5,917 bases of DNA from assembly GCA_947624665.1 (NCBI GenBank), contig CANQLK010000117.1:1-5917 (forward strand). Reading direction: 5' to 3'. The notes under the pieces were generated by a model that had not been told where the DNA came from, did no database searches, and was given only the letters and a program-made list of their open reading frames with translations. The first letter of the stretch is position 1, and each line of letters begins with the position of its first letter. This DNA comes from Candidatus Gastranaerophilales bacterium. GTDB taxonomy: Bacteria; Cyanobacteriota; Vampirovibrionia; Gastranaerophilales; Gastranaerophilaceae. The translations under genes and the position numbers were made by a program. Below are positions 1 through 5,477 of this stretch, piece after piece.

Positions 1-8
1 CACCATTT

Positions 9-32
9 AACAGACGAAGGTCTGTTTTTTTT
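9..32 (+). terminator. Intrinsic terminator of a gene left of the window
   Basis: AACAGAC (9-15), loop GAAG, GTCTGTT (20-26) form a perfect 7-bp stem that runs into eight T residues (25-32), a classic rho-independent terminator on the plus strand. A TAA at 8-10 could be the stop of the gene it serves, but only two codons of that frame are visible, so the gene cannot be identified. It would insulate the region to the right from upstream transcription. Confidence 0.8.
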
Positions 33-48
33 GTCTCGAAATCTCACG

Positions 49-69
49 GTTGTTTTCAAAGAAAACAAC
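49..69. repeat. Perfect 9-bp inverted repeat (hairpin)
   Basis: GTTGTTTTC (49-57), loop AAA, GAAAACAAC (61-69) is a perfect hairpin. It is followed by a pyrimidine-rich stretch (CTCCCCTCTCC) and not by a T run on either strand, so it is not a typical terminator. It sits between two terminator-like hairpins. Its role is unknown; it may be an RNA 3'-end structure or part of a mobile intergenic element. Confidence 0.55.
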
Positions 70-86
70 GGTTCTCCCCTCTCCTC

Positions 87-108
87 AAAAGGTACACTGT
101 ACCTTTTT
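87..108. terminator. Hairpin with flanking A/T runs, possible bidirectional terminator
   Basis: AAAAGGTAC (87-95), loop ACT, GTACCTTTT (99-107) is a perfect 9-bp stem with five Ts at the plus-strand 3' side and four on the minus strand. That shape fits a weak two-way intrinsic terminator. On the minus strand it could stop read-through from bioB; on the plus strand it would be a second stop after the one at 9-32. The low G+C of the stem keeps confidence moderate. Confidence 0.45.
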
Positions 109-255
109 CGTCGGCAGAGTTGTGGTTATTTGAGTAGTTTGTAGTTTACGATTAATTTACTTTTTAGTTGGCTTTGTGTTTTGGGTTGAACTGCTATTTC
201 CAAAAAAGTCCGTTTAAAAAAATTAAAAATAAAATAATGTCCGAGTAAATTTTTA
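109..255. other. Non-coding spacer, possible weak bioB-side terminator at its right end
   Basis: No supported gene lies here; base composition returns to the AT-rich background. At 241-258 a short stem (GTAAA 245-249 with TTTAC 252-256, plus a bulged CC/GG extension) is followed, reading leftward on the minus strand, by a T-rich run. This could be a weak terminator for bioB transcripts. Most of it overlaps the border of the 102-bp repeat array, so it may instead be an edge of that element. Confidence 0.35.
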
Positions 256-545
256 CGGAAAGCGAGGACGGAAGCGAGTACAAGGCGGTAGCCGAAGGAG
301 CGATGAGACCGAGCGCAAAGCAATTTCAAGACAGCGAAATTGCGGACGGACAAAGTCCGGAAAGCGAGGTCGGAAGCGAGTACAAGGCGGCAGCCGAATG
401 AGCGACGAGACCGAGCGCAAAGCAATTTCAAGACAGCGAAATTGCGGACGGACAAAGTCCGGAAAGCGAGGACGGAAGCGAGTTCAAGGCGGCAGCCGAA
501 TGAGCGACGAGACCGAGCGCAAAGCAATTTCAAGACAGCGAAATT
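256..545. repeat. 102-bp G+C-rich tandem repeat, 2.8 copies
   Basis: Units start at 256, 358 and 460. The first two are 102 bp and the third stops after 86 bp at 545. Units 1 and 2 differ at four positions, and units 2 and 3 at two over their shared length. Each full unit carries two perfect hairpins: GCAATTTC/GAAATTGC with an 8-nt loop (320-343 and 422-445; the third copy, 524-545, is cut short) and CGGAC-AAA-GTCCG (347-359, 449-461). Repeated GCGAG/CGAG words fill the rest. The G+C content is far above the surroundings. Because 102 is a multiple of three, several frames stay open by construction, so the 34-residue repeat peptides seen on both strands are most likely artefacts. It resembles a REP/BIME-like intergenic element; I do not recognise a named family. 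Confidence 0.85.
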
Positions 546-1471
546 CAATACTCTGCTATTTCTAAATCCGATTCTTTCAACATTGCCTTATCTTTTTTTA
601 CTTCCTCGCCTTTAGTTGTCAGATAATCTCCTGCAAGAAGTCCGTTAATTCCTGCTCTTAAACCTAACTTTTGAGTTTTTTCAGATAACCTTGTATTTCT
701 TCCGCCGGCGTATCTTAAAATCGCTTTTGGCATTGCAATTCTAAATATGCAAATTGTTCTTAGAACTTCTTCTTCCGTAATTTTATCACCGTAATTTTCT
801 AAAGCCGTACCTATAATTGGATTTAATACGTTTATAGGCACGGTTTTGGGGTTTAACTCCGCTAATGATAGTGCCATATCAATTCTATCAAATTTTGTTT
901 CACCCATTCCCAAGATTACACCGCAACAAGCCTCAATGCCGTTTCTTTTAATTGATTTAACTGTTTTAATTCTGTCTTCAAAATTATGTGTTGTACAAAT
1001 TTTAGAGTGGTAATTTTTTGAGGTGTTGATATTGTGGTTAAACCTTTCAACTCCGGCTTTTTTTATTTTTTTAATCTGTTCCTCATCTAATAAGCCTAAA
1101 GAAGCACAGCAATGTATTTTGGGTATTGAAGAAACTGATTTAATCATCTCTAAGATTTTTTCAAAATCGTCACCTTGTTCGCTTCTTCCCGAGGTAACTA
1201 TGCAAAATCTCGTTGCCCCGTTTTCTTTTGCCTTAAGTGCAGATTTATAGACTTCTTCAACTGATAACAAAGGGTGGCAAATTATATCAGCATGGTTATA
1301 TGAACTTTGAGAACAGTATTTACAATTTTCTGAACATTTTCCTGTTCGAGCGCTAATTATGGAACATATCTCTACCTCATTCCTAAAGTTTTCTTTAGTA
1401 ATTTTTTCAGCCTTTAAAATCAGTTCTTCTAAATCTGAATCATATAATTTTAATAATTCTTCCCTATTCAT
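545..1471 (-). CDS. bioB: Biotin synthase (radical SAM enzyme)
   Basis: BioB inserts sulfur into dethiobiotin to make biotin, the last step of the pathway, in the cytoplasm, using a SAM-bound [4Fe-4S] cluster and an auxiliary [2Fe-2S] cluster. The radical-SAM motif CSENCKYC supplies Cys46, Cys50 and Cys53. By comparison with E. coli BioB the [2Fe-2S] ligands are also present: Cys90 (RFC), Cys122 (CCASLG), Cys182 (ACCGVILG) and Arg253 (LRYAGGR). The family signatures FNHNINTS and VPINVLNPI are intact. The protein is 308 residues, somewhat shorter than the 346 of E. coli, mainly at the C-terminus. I chose the ATG at 1471 because AAGGA lies 7 nt upstream; a TTG at 1507 would add 12 residues without a comparable site. 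No other biotin genes are visible. Its stop codon touches the tandem repeat. Confidence 0.95.
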   Translation of the reverse strand: MNREELLKLYDSDLEELILKAEKITKENFRNEVEICSIISARTGKCSENCKYCSQSSYNHADIICHPLLSVEEVYKSALKAKENGATRFCIVTSGRSEQGDDFEKILEMIKSVSSIPKIHCCASLGLLDEEQIKKIKKAGVERFNHNINTSKNYHSKICTTHNFEDRIKTVKSIKRNGIEACCGVILGMGETKFDRIDMALSLAELNPKTVPINVLNPIIGTALENYGDKITEEEVLRTICIFRIAMPKAILRYAGGRNTRLSEKTQKLGLRAGINGLLAGDYLTTKGEEVKKDKAMLKESDLEIAEY

Positions 1472-1476
1472 TTTTA

Positions 1477-1483
1477 TTTCCTT
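1477..1483 (-). promoter_or_regulatory. Ribosome binding site that sets the bioB start
   Basis: Read on the minus strand this is AAGGAAA, whose AAGGA core lies 7 nt before the ATG at 1469-1471. It supports the shorter BioB product over the upstream TTG at 1505-1507. Confidence 0.7.
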
Positions 1484-1512
1484 TTTGCTTGTGATATTTA
1501 AAAGCAATTAAA

Positions 1513-1534
1513 ATGTTATGCTATACCCTAACAT
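1513..1534. promoter_or_regulatory. Candidate operator dyad upstream of bioB
   Basis: ATGTTA (1513-1518), 10-nt spacer, TAACAT (1529-1534) is a perfect dyad 42 bp before the bioB start. It covers the likely transcription start and touches the candidate -10. The half-sites loosely recall the TGTTAAC-type arms of BirA operators, which commonly control biotin genes, but the spacer is shorter than in the operators I know. The regulator is therefore not established. Confidence 0.3.
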
Positions 1535-1558
1535 ATTACAAATATTAAACTTTTTCAA
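1530..1558 (-). promoter_or_regulatory. Candidate bioB promoter
   Basis: On the minus strand a TTGAAA -35 (1553-1558) lies 17 nt from a TATGTT -10 (1530-1535), matching the consensus at five and four of six positions. Initiation would fall near 1523, giving a leader of about 50 nt. The -10 overlaps the right arm of the dyad at 1513-1534. AT-rich DNA makes chance matches common. Confidence 0.35.
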
Positions 1559-1567
1559 CATTTGCTA

Positions 1568-1595
1568 TTGACAAGGATTATTTTTATTAAATAAT
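1568..1595 (+). promoter_or_regulatory. Promoter driving the structured leader of the membrane-protein gene
   Basis: A perfect TTGACA (1568-1573) is followed after 16 nt by AATAAT (1590-1595), five of six to the -10 consensus. Transcription would start near 1602, about 185 nt before the ATG at 1787, leaving a long leader containing the hairpins at 1637-1743. It lies back to back with the candidate bioB promoter. Confidence 0.55.
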
Positions 1596-1636
1596 AAAAA
1601 TATGATTAATTTGAATTTAGTTAAAGTACAAATTTG

Positions 1637-1688
1637 TTGTTGCAAGTTCTTATGTTTAAGGACTTAATTTTGTTGCAATAATTTTTTT
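1637..1688 (+). terminator. Terminator-like hairpin inside the leader (small RNA end or attenuator)
   Basis: UUGUUGCAA (1637-1645) pairs with UUGCAAUAA (1673-1681), including one G-U pair. Inside it a second stem, roughly GUUCUUA with UAAGGAC, closes on a short UGUU loop. Seven Ts (1682-1688) follow at once. The stem is AU-rich, but the layout is that of an intrinsic terminator. Combined with the promoter at 1568-1595 it would yield a transcript of about 85 nt, either a small RNA or a prematurely ended leader of the downstream gene. Confidence 0.45.
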
Positions 1689-1743
1689 ACTTTATATGTA
1701 GTCCTTAAACATTTTGTTTAAGGCTATTTTATATGCTTTAGCC
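1652..1743 (+). promoter_or_regulatory. Mutually exclusive leader hairpins, possible cis-regulatory RNA
   Basis: ATGTTTAAGGACT (1652-1664) is a perfect 13-bp complement of AGTCCTTAAACAT (1700-1712). The second segment can instead fold with GTTTAAGG (1716-1723) into a tight hairpin using CCTTAAAC (1703-1710). The bases GGCTA (1722-1726) can in turn pair with TAGCC (1739-1743). The first segment also belongs to the terminator-like hairpin ending at 1681. Such overlapping alternatives are typical of RNA switches and attenuators. I do not recognise a known riboswitch class and no short leader peptide is evident. The ribosome site (AAAAGGGA, about 1772-1779) lies outside these pairings. Confidence 0.45.
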
Positions 1744-1786
1744 GCTGAAAATAACAATTAATACAATAATTAAAAGGGATAAACAC

Positions 1787-3367
1787 ATGAAAATAAACAC
1801 TAAAACTACGCAAAATATGAATTTTAAAGCTATCAATTTAACTCCTATTTCAAAGGCTCTTTATACTTTGAATAATAACGATATGCTTAATGCATCTTTT
1901 GTTGATGTATTCGCTATGGATACACCAAGAACAATAGTAGAAACCAAAAACAGAGGAAAACAAGCAGGAATTGAGATGGGGTTTAGAGAATATACAGGCA
2001 CTTTTATTGCCGAATTCAGTGCAACCGTCTTTGCAATTCTTTCATCAAAATTATTAAATAAGTTTTATAAACCTAATATTAAAACAAATAATTCAAGTTG
2101 GATTACAAATAAAGGGCTTCAAACATTTAATGAAATTTTCTCTAAAACGGATAAAACTCCAAAAGGGTTTGTTGACGGAGTATTAAATTCTATAACGGGA
2201 CTGGTCGGAAGTGAATATAAAGCATTTTCTTCTGTTGATAAGGGGAAAACAGATAAAATTGCTAAAACACTTACAGGTTTAATCACAAATGATGTTGACA
2301 AATCCACAACAAAGAAAACATTATCAATTGTTCAAGATGATATTATTCGTTTATTGGGCGCTGATAATAATATTATTCTAAAATCTAAAGATAAAGAATT
2401 CAGTGCTAATTTAACTCATATTTTAAGAGATACGGTTGATGCGGGTAAAAATATATTCTTTAAAAAAGGAGCGCGCGCAGAAGAAATAATTAAAAAATTA
2501 AAATTTTTAAATAACTCAAAAATTGCACTTGCAATACCTGCTTCAATGTTATTGGCAATAACAAACCAATATATAAACAGACAATTAACGAAAAAAAGAA
2601 CGGGAATTGATAATTTTGTCGGCGAAAACGGTTACGAAGATAATGTTAAAGATAAAAATAACAAAGGCAGAGAAAAAGGGTTATTAGCTAAAAAAATGTT
2701 ATCGGCAGGCGTATTTTTATTAATGCTTTCTAAAGTTATGGGATTAAAAAAGCCTTCTGATTTAATTAATAAGTTGGAATTTACAGGCCCTGCAACAGGA
2801 GGTAATGCTATAAAAACGATTTACGGAACTCTGATTTTAGGCAGAATTTTTGCATCTAAAGATTCAACAGAATTAAGAGAAACAAATGTTAGAGATTATT
2901 TGGGATTTTTGAATTGGCTTGTTTTAGGAGGTTTTGTAGCAAAAGGAGTGGGACAAATATTAGACCCTAAGCAAACAAAATTGTTTAATATTTCACAACA
3001 AGGTAATGGCATTAAACATTGGCTTAAAGATGTTTCTTTAAAATCTCAAAAAGAAATAATAGCTCAAGGCGGCAATGTCGCAAAAAATCTTAGAAAACTT
3101 AATATTGCTCAAATGTCGGGTATTGCATACTCTGCCTTAATGCTTGGAGTATTGCTTCCAAAATTAAATATTTGGATGACAAAACACAATAAAAAATTTA
3201 GTTTAAATCCTTTTAAAAAAGCAAAAACGCCTGAAGTAAAAGAGAAAGAACAAGAAAATAATAAAAACTTTTCCGGACATTTTAAATCAAATTTGAGAAA
3301 CGGATATATTTCAATAGATGAATTTCAACAATTAATAGATGCAAAACAAAATTCATATATTTCGTGA
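1787..3367 (+). CDS. Multi-pass membrane protein of unknown function with N-terminal NFKA motif
   Basis: I do not recognise a characterised family. The 526-residue product starts at an ATG preceded by AAAAGGGA. The first 20 residues are polar and carry MNFKA at 11-15, a short motif I associate with many uncharacterised proteins of Gastranaerophilales-like bacteria. Hydrophobic stretches at about 71-90, 245-262, 302-320, 343-356, 370-391 and 442-460 suggest four to six membrane passes; the weaker ones may be re-entrant or amphipathic. A polar domain of about 150 residues (91-244) separates the first from the second, and a charged lysine-rich tail (464-500) ends the protein. No signal-peptidase site or catalytic motif is seen. 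It is transcribed away from bioB behind a long structured leader, and its last 43 bp overlap the convergent esterase gene. The role is open; a cell-envelope location is inference. Confidence 0.85.
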   Translation: MKINTKTTQNMNFKAINLTPISKALYTLNNNDMLNASFVDVFAMDTPRTIVETKNRGKQAGIEMGFREYTGTFIAEFSATVFAILSSKLLNKFYKPNIKTNNSSWITNKGLQTFNEIFSKTDKTPKGFVDGVLNSITGLVGSEYKAFSSVDKGKTDKIAKTLTGLITNDVDKSTTKKTLSIVQDDIIRLLGADNNIILKSKDKEFSANLTHILRDTVDAGKNIFFKKGARAEEIIKKLKFLNNSKIALAIPASMLLAITNQYINRQLTKKRTGIDNFVGENGYEDNVKDKNNKGREKGLLAKKMLSAGVFLLMLSKVMGLKKPSDLINKLEFTGPATGGNAIKTIYGTLILGRIFASKDSTELRETNVRDYLGFLNWLVLGGFVAKGVGQILDPKQTKLFNISQQGNGIKHWLKDVSLKSQKEIIAQGGNVAKNLRKLNIAQMSGIAYSALMLGVLLPKLNIWMTKHNKKFSLNPFKKAKTPEVKEKEQENNKNFSGHFKSNLRNGYISIDEFQQLIDAKQNSYIS

Positions 3368-3945
3368 GCAATTTTATAATGAGATTCTTTTGAAAAATGC
3401 AGTCCGTCAAGCGGTGAAACTTCAACAATCTTATCCCAATCAAAAAACAGGCAGTTATTTTCTTCTGCCGACTTTTTATAAATTTCTGAAAAATGAGTTG
3501 ATTTTTCAATTGCTAAATTATCAAACTGCCTTTTAAAATATTGCGTTTTAACACAATTTGATAAGCGGGATGGAGAAATTACAATAATTTTTGCTTTTGG
3601 GCATATATTTTTTGTTATGCTGATTAAATTTTCAATTCCTTTTTTAATATCTGTTAAACTCGGATTAAAAAACTTTTGAATGTCATTTATGCCGAGAGCC
3701 AAAATCACAATATCAAAGGTATTATCTAAATACTTTGGTAAAACTTTATATCCTGTTTGCTCAATGCCGTCGGGGTTATCAATAAAACAAGTTCTGTTGC
3801 AGCAGCCTGCTTCAACTATTTCATAATTTTTTCCTAAAAGGTTTTGTAATATTGAAGTCCATCTTGTATTTTCATCATATCTTGTGCCTAAGTTCGGGAT
3901 ATATCCCCAAGTATTGCTATCTCCAAAGCATAATATCTTTTTCAT
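3325..3945 (-). CDS. GDSL/SGNH-family esterase (arylesterase-like acylhydrolase)
   Basis: This 206-residue protein has the SGNH hydrolase blocks in order. Block I is FGDSNTWG with catalytic Ser10, block II is EAGCCNRT with Gly47, block III is ALGIND with Asn87, and block V is DGLHF with Asp180 and His183. The N-terminus (KKILCFGDS, then a TRW a little later) resembles the arylesterase/acyltransferase branch typified by the Mycobacterium smegmatis enzyme. Such enzymes cleave short-chain or aryl esters; the physiological substrate cannot be told from sequence. GDSN in place of GDSL is common in this branch. There is no signal peptide, so it should be cytoplasmic. The ATG has AGGGG 7 nt upstream. 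Its 3' end overlaps the convergent membrane-protein gene by 43 bp, and its 5' end is divergent from the DtxR-like regulator. Confidence 0.9.
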   Translation of the reverse strand: MKKILCFGDSNTWGYIPNLGTRYDENTRWTSILQNLLGKNYEIVEAGCCNRTCFIDNPDGIEQTGYKVLPKYLDNTFDIVILALGINDIQKFFNPSLTDIKKGIENLISITKNICPKAKIIVISPSRLSNCVKTQYFKRQFDNLAIEKSTHFSEIYKKSAEENNCLFFDWDKIVEVSPLDGLHFSKESHYKIAHEIYEFCFASINC

Positions 3946-3972
3946 AAATTGCCCCTGTTTTTATTTTATTGT

Positions 3973-3999
3973 ATTATAACTGAAAAATATTTGTTATAA
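3973..3999. promoter_or_regulatory. Divergent promoter region with perfect dyad, candidate operator
   Basis: TTATAAC (3974-3980) and GTTATAA (3993-3999) form a perfect 7-bp dyad with a 12-nt spacer in the 66-bp gap between the esterase and the regulator. On the minus strand a perfect TATAAT (3973-3978) overlaps the left arm and is the likely -10 of the esterase, although no good -35 precedes it. On the plus strand TATAAC (3975-3980) could serve the regulator. A protein bound here could control both genes, and autoregulation by the adjacent regulator is a natural guess. The arms do not resemble classical DtxR or MntR boxes. Confidence 0.45.
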
Positions 4000-4011
4000 A
4001 GGGACTGAATA

Positions 4012-4545
4012 ATGGCGAAAAACAGCATTCAAACCACTCGACAAATAAAAAAGACACTTACGCAAAGTTTAGAAAAATATTTGCTTGCCATCTATGATAT
4101 TTCAAAAAATAATTCAAATATTATAGTTAAAGATGTTTCAAAACATTTAAAAATTGGCGGTGCATCAACCGCTACGGCTATAAAAACTTTAGCAAAAAAA
4201 GGGCTTATAAATTATGTACCTTACGGCAATATTACTCTGACTGAAGAGGGTACAAACTTTATTCAATTAAAAATATACCGACATAATACAATCTCGAATT
4301 TTTTAAACCAAGTTTTAGAAATAGAAAAAACTTCGGCTGATAAAAATGCAAGTGCTGTTGAATATTCAATGACACAAGATGTTCTGATAAAATTTGTGAA
4401 TTTTCTTGATTTTATGAAACAATGTTCCTGCAAAGAGCCTAAATGGTTAATAAGCTGTAAACATAGTCTTAAAGGCGGACAACTTCCAAAGAAGTGTATA
4501 GACTGTGTTTCCGATAAAGGCGGATGCAAAGATTGCTGCTCATAA
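4012..4545 (+). CDS. DtxR/MntR-family regulator with cysteine-rich C-terminal tail
   Basis: The 177-residue protein matches metal-dependent DtxR-type repressors. A winged helix-turn-helix occupies about 19-80 (SLEKYLLAIYDI, VKDVSKHL, STATAIKTLAKKGLI, ITLTEEG), followed by the dimerisation/metal domain at 85-135 (YRHNTISNFL, SAVEYSMTQDVL). By comparison with DtxR and MntR only His91 and Glu117 of the usual ligands are obvious; the His after the conserved Glu is Tyr118, and the N-terminal Asp/Met ligand position is Lys22. The tail has eight cysteines (138, 140, 149, 162, 165, 172, 175, 176) as CxC, CxxC and CxxCC. A first Cys cluster at this point occurs in some DtxR relatives; the second seems extra. 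It may bind Fe-S, zinc or another thiophilic metal. AGGGA lies 7 nt before the ATG. It probably regulates itself and/or a neighbour. Confidence 0.85.
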   Translation: MAKNSIQTTRQIKKTLTQSLEKYLLAIYDISKNNSNIIVKDVSKHLKIGGASTATAIKTLAKKGLINYVPYGNITLTEEGTNFIQLKIYRHNTISNFLNQVLEIEKTSADKNASAVEYSMTQDVLIKFVNFLDFMKQCSCKEPKWLISCKHSLKGGQLPKKCIDCVSDKGGCKDCCS

Positions 4546-4573
4546 TAATATAAAAATTCACATATTTTTCTTA

Positions 4574-5341
4574 TTAAAAATCTAATGTTTCATTATCATC
4601 AGGCACTAAAACATTATTTAATTTCAGATTTTTAATATCATCTCTTGTAACCGTCAGGTGGCTTACCGTATCCATGTGACTCGCAATAACGGTTGAATTT
4701 TTACAATATGATGAAATTTCTTTCATATCATCTAAATTCATAATTAATCTTTCGCCATTTATAACGGTAGCACCGCAGGAATTTGTAACGATTACATCGG
4801 GATTGTGTTTATCAAGTGCTTCTTTTACTTCTTCGCACCAAATAGTATCTCCTGCAACGTACAATGTTTTTTCGTTATCGGATTTGAATACTATTCCCAT
4901 TGCGTCATACGGTAAACCCGCTTGCAGGCATAAAGGTTTAACGGTTTCTCTTTTGCCGTGCTGACAATTGGTTTTGTATAATTTTATCCCTTCATAATCA
5001 GTTCCGTTTTCGCTTATCACTCTTACATCTTTAAAACCTAAATTTTCGATTAATTCTTTGTCAATTTTCGACTGAACAAAGAAAGGAATATTTTTATTAA
5101 TTGCCTTAGCTGCAAAATCATCCCAATGGTCGGGATGGTAGTGAGTCAGAATAACCGCATCAACATTCACAATTTTCTCTATAGAAATCGGAAGTTCAAC
5201 CCTTGGTTGTCTTACATTAGAATTTACGCCTACTTCAAAACCGCTCATATAATCTTTTGGCATAAGCCATGGGTCGATTAAAAATCTTTTATTGTTATAT
5301 GTAATAATTATTGTTGCGCTTCTGATTTGATGAATTTTCAT
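4574..5341 (-). CDS. Metallo-beta-lactamase-fold hydrolase, UlaG-like
   Basis: The 255-residue product has the core metal motif THYHPDHWD (His67, His69, Asp71, His72), followed by His128 (CQHGK), Asp165 (VAGDT) and His222 (SHMD), the full ligand set of a binuclear metallo-beta-lactamase fold. The early LIDPWL segment and overall length fit the UlaG-like/L-ascorbate-6-phosphate-lactonase-like branch, which includes many poorly characterised cytoplasmic hydrolases. The exact substrate is unknown; a lactonase or phosphodiester activity would be guesswork. There is no signal peptide. The start is well set: AAGGAG lies 8 nt before the ATG at 5341. It converges on the DtxR-like gene with a 28-bp AT-rich gap and is divergent from the RHH-NifX gene, so it appears to be a single-gene unit. 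Confidence 0.9.
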   Translation of the reverse strand: MKIHQIRSATIIITYNNKRFLIDPWLMPKDYMSGFEVGVNSNVRQPRVELPISIEKIVNVDAVILTHYHPDHWDDFAAKAINKNIPFFVQSKIDKELIENLGFKDVRVISENGTDYEGIKLYKTNCQHGKRETVKPLCLQAGLPYDAMGIVFKSDNEKTLYVAGDTIWCEEVKEALDKHNPDVIVTNSCGATVINGERLIMNLDDMKEISSYCKNSTVIASHMDTVSHLTVTRDDIKNLKLNNVLVPDDNETLDF

Positions 5342-5403
5342 GGCTATTCTCCTTTCCCTAAGAAACTAGCATAAATTAAATAAAAATGCAACTTGAAAAA
5401 GTA

Positions 5404-5432
5404 TTGACATAATCAAGATATTTTGAGATAGT
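5404..5432 (+). promoter_or_regulatory. Candidate promoter of the RHH-NifX gene
   Basis: A perfect TTGACA (5404-5409) is followed after 17 nt by GATAGT (5427-5432), four of six to consensus. Initiation would fall near 5439, leaving about 39 nt before the preferred ATG at 5478 but essentially none before the ATG at 5439. The -35 forms part of a small TTGA-N5-TCAA dyad (5404-5416). No clear minus-strand promoter for the hydrolase could be picked out in this spacer. Confidence 0.45.
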
Positions 5433-5477
5433 TTAATTATGAAATGTCAAAATTCAAAATGGGGTGGCAGACGGGAA

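Noticed and set aside
256..545. CRISPR array
   Set aside because: Units are 102 bp, directly contiguous and without variable spacers; no cas genes are near.
126..548. Minus-strand open frame through the repeat array (140 residues)
   Set aside because: It owes its length to the 102-bp period being divisible by three, overlaps the bioB stop, has no good ribosome site and uses codons unlike the neighbouring genes.
340..615. Plus-strand open frame through the repeat array into bioB
   Set aside because: Same periodicity artefact; its tail is antisense to the well-supported bioB gene.
1472..1507. Longer BioB start at TTG 1507
   Set aside because: The ATG at 1471 has a clear AAGGA site at 7 nt, and the extra residues do not resemble the BioB N-terminus.
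4263..4529. Minus-strand open frame opposite the DtxR-like gene
   Set aside because: Antisense to a recognisable family member; its Cys and Pro content mirrors the plus-strand codons.
4552..4569. Terminator between the converging regulator and hydrolase genes
   Set aside because: AAAAAT/ATTTTT pairs only A with T around a 6-nt loop; it is too weak to separate from AT-rich background.
5404..5416. FNR/CRP-like site in TTGACATAATCAA
   Set aside because: The half-sites are one base too close and one is imperfect for the TTGAT-N4-ATCAA consensus; it is better explained as a -35 box.
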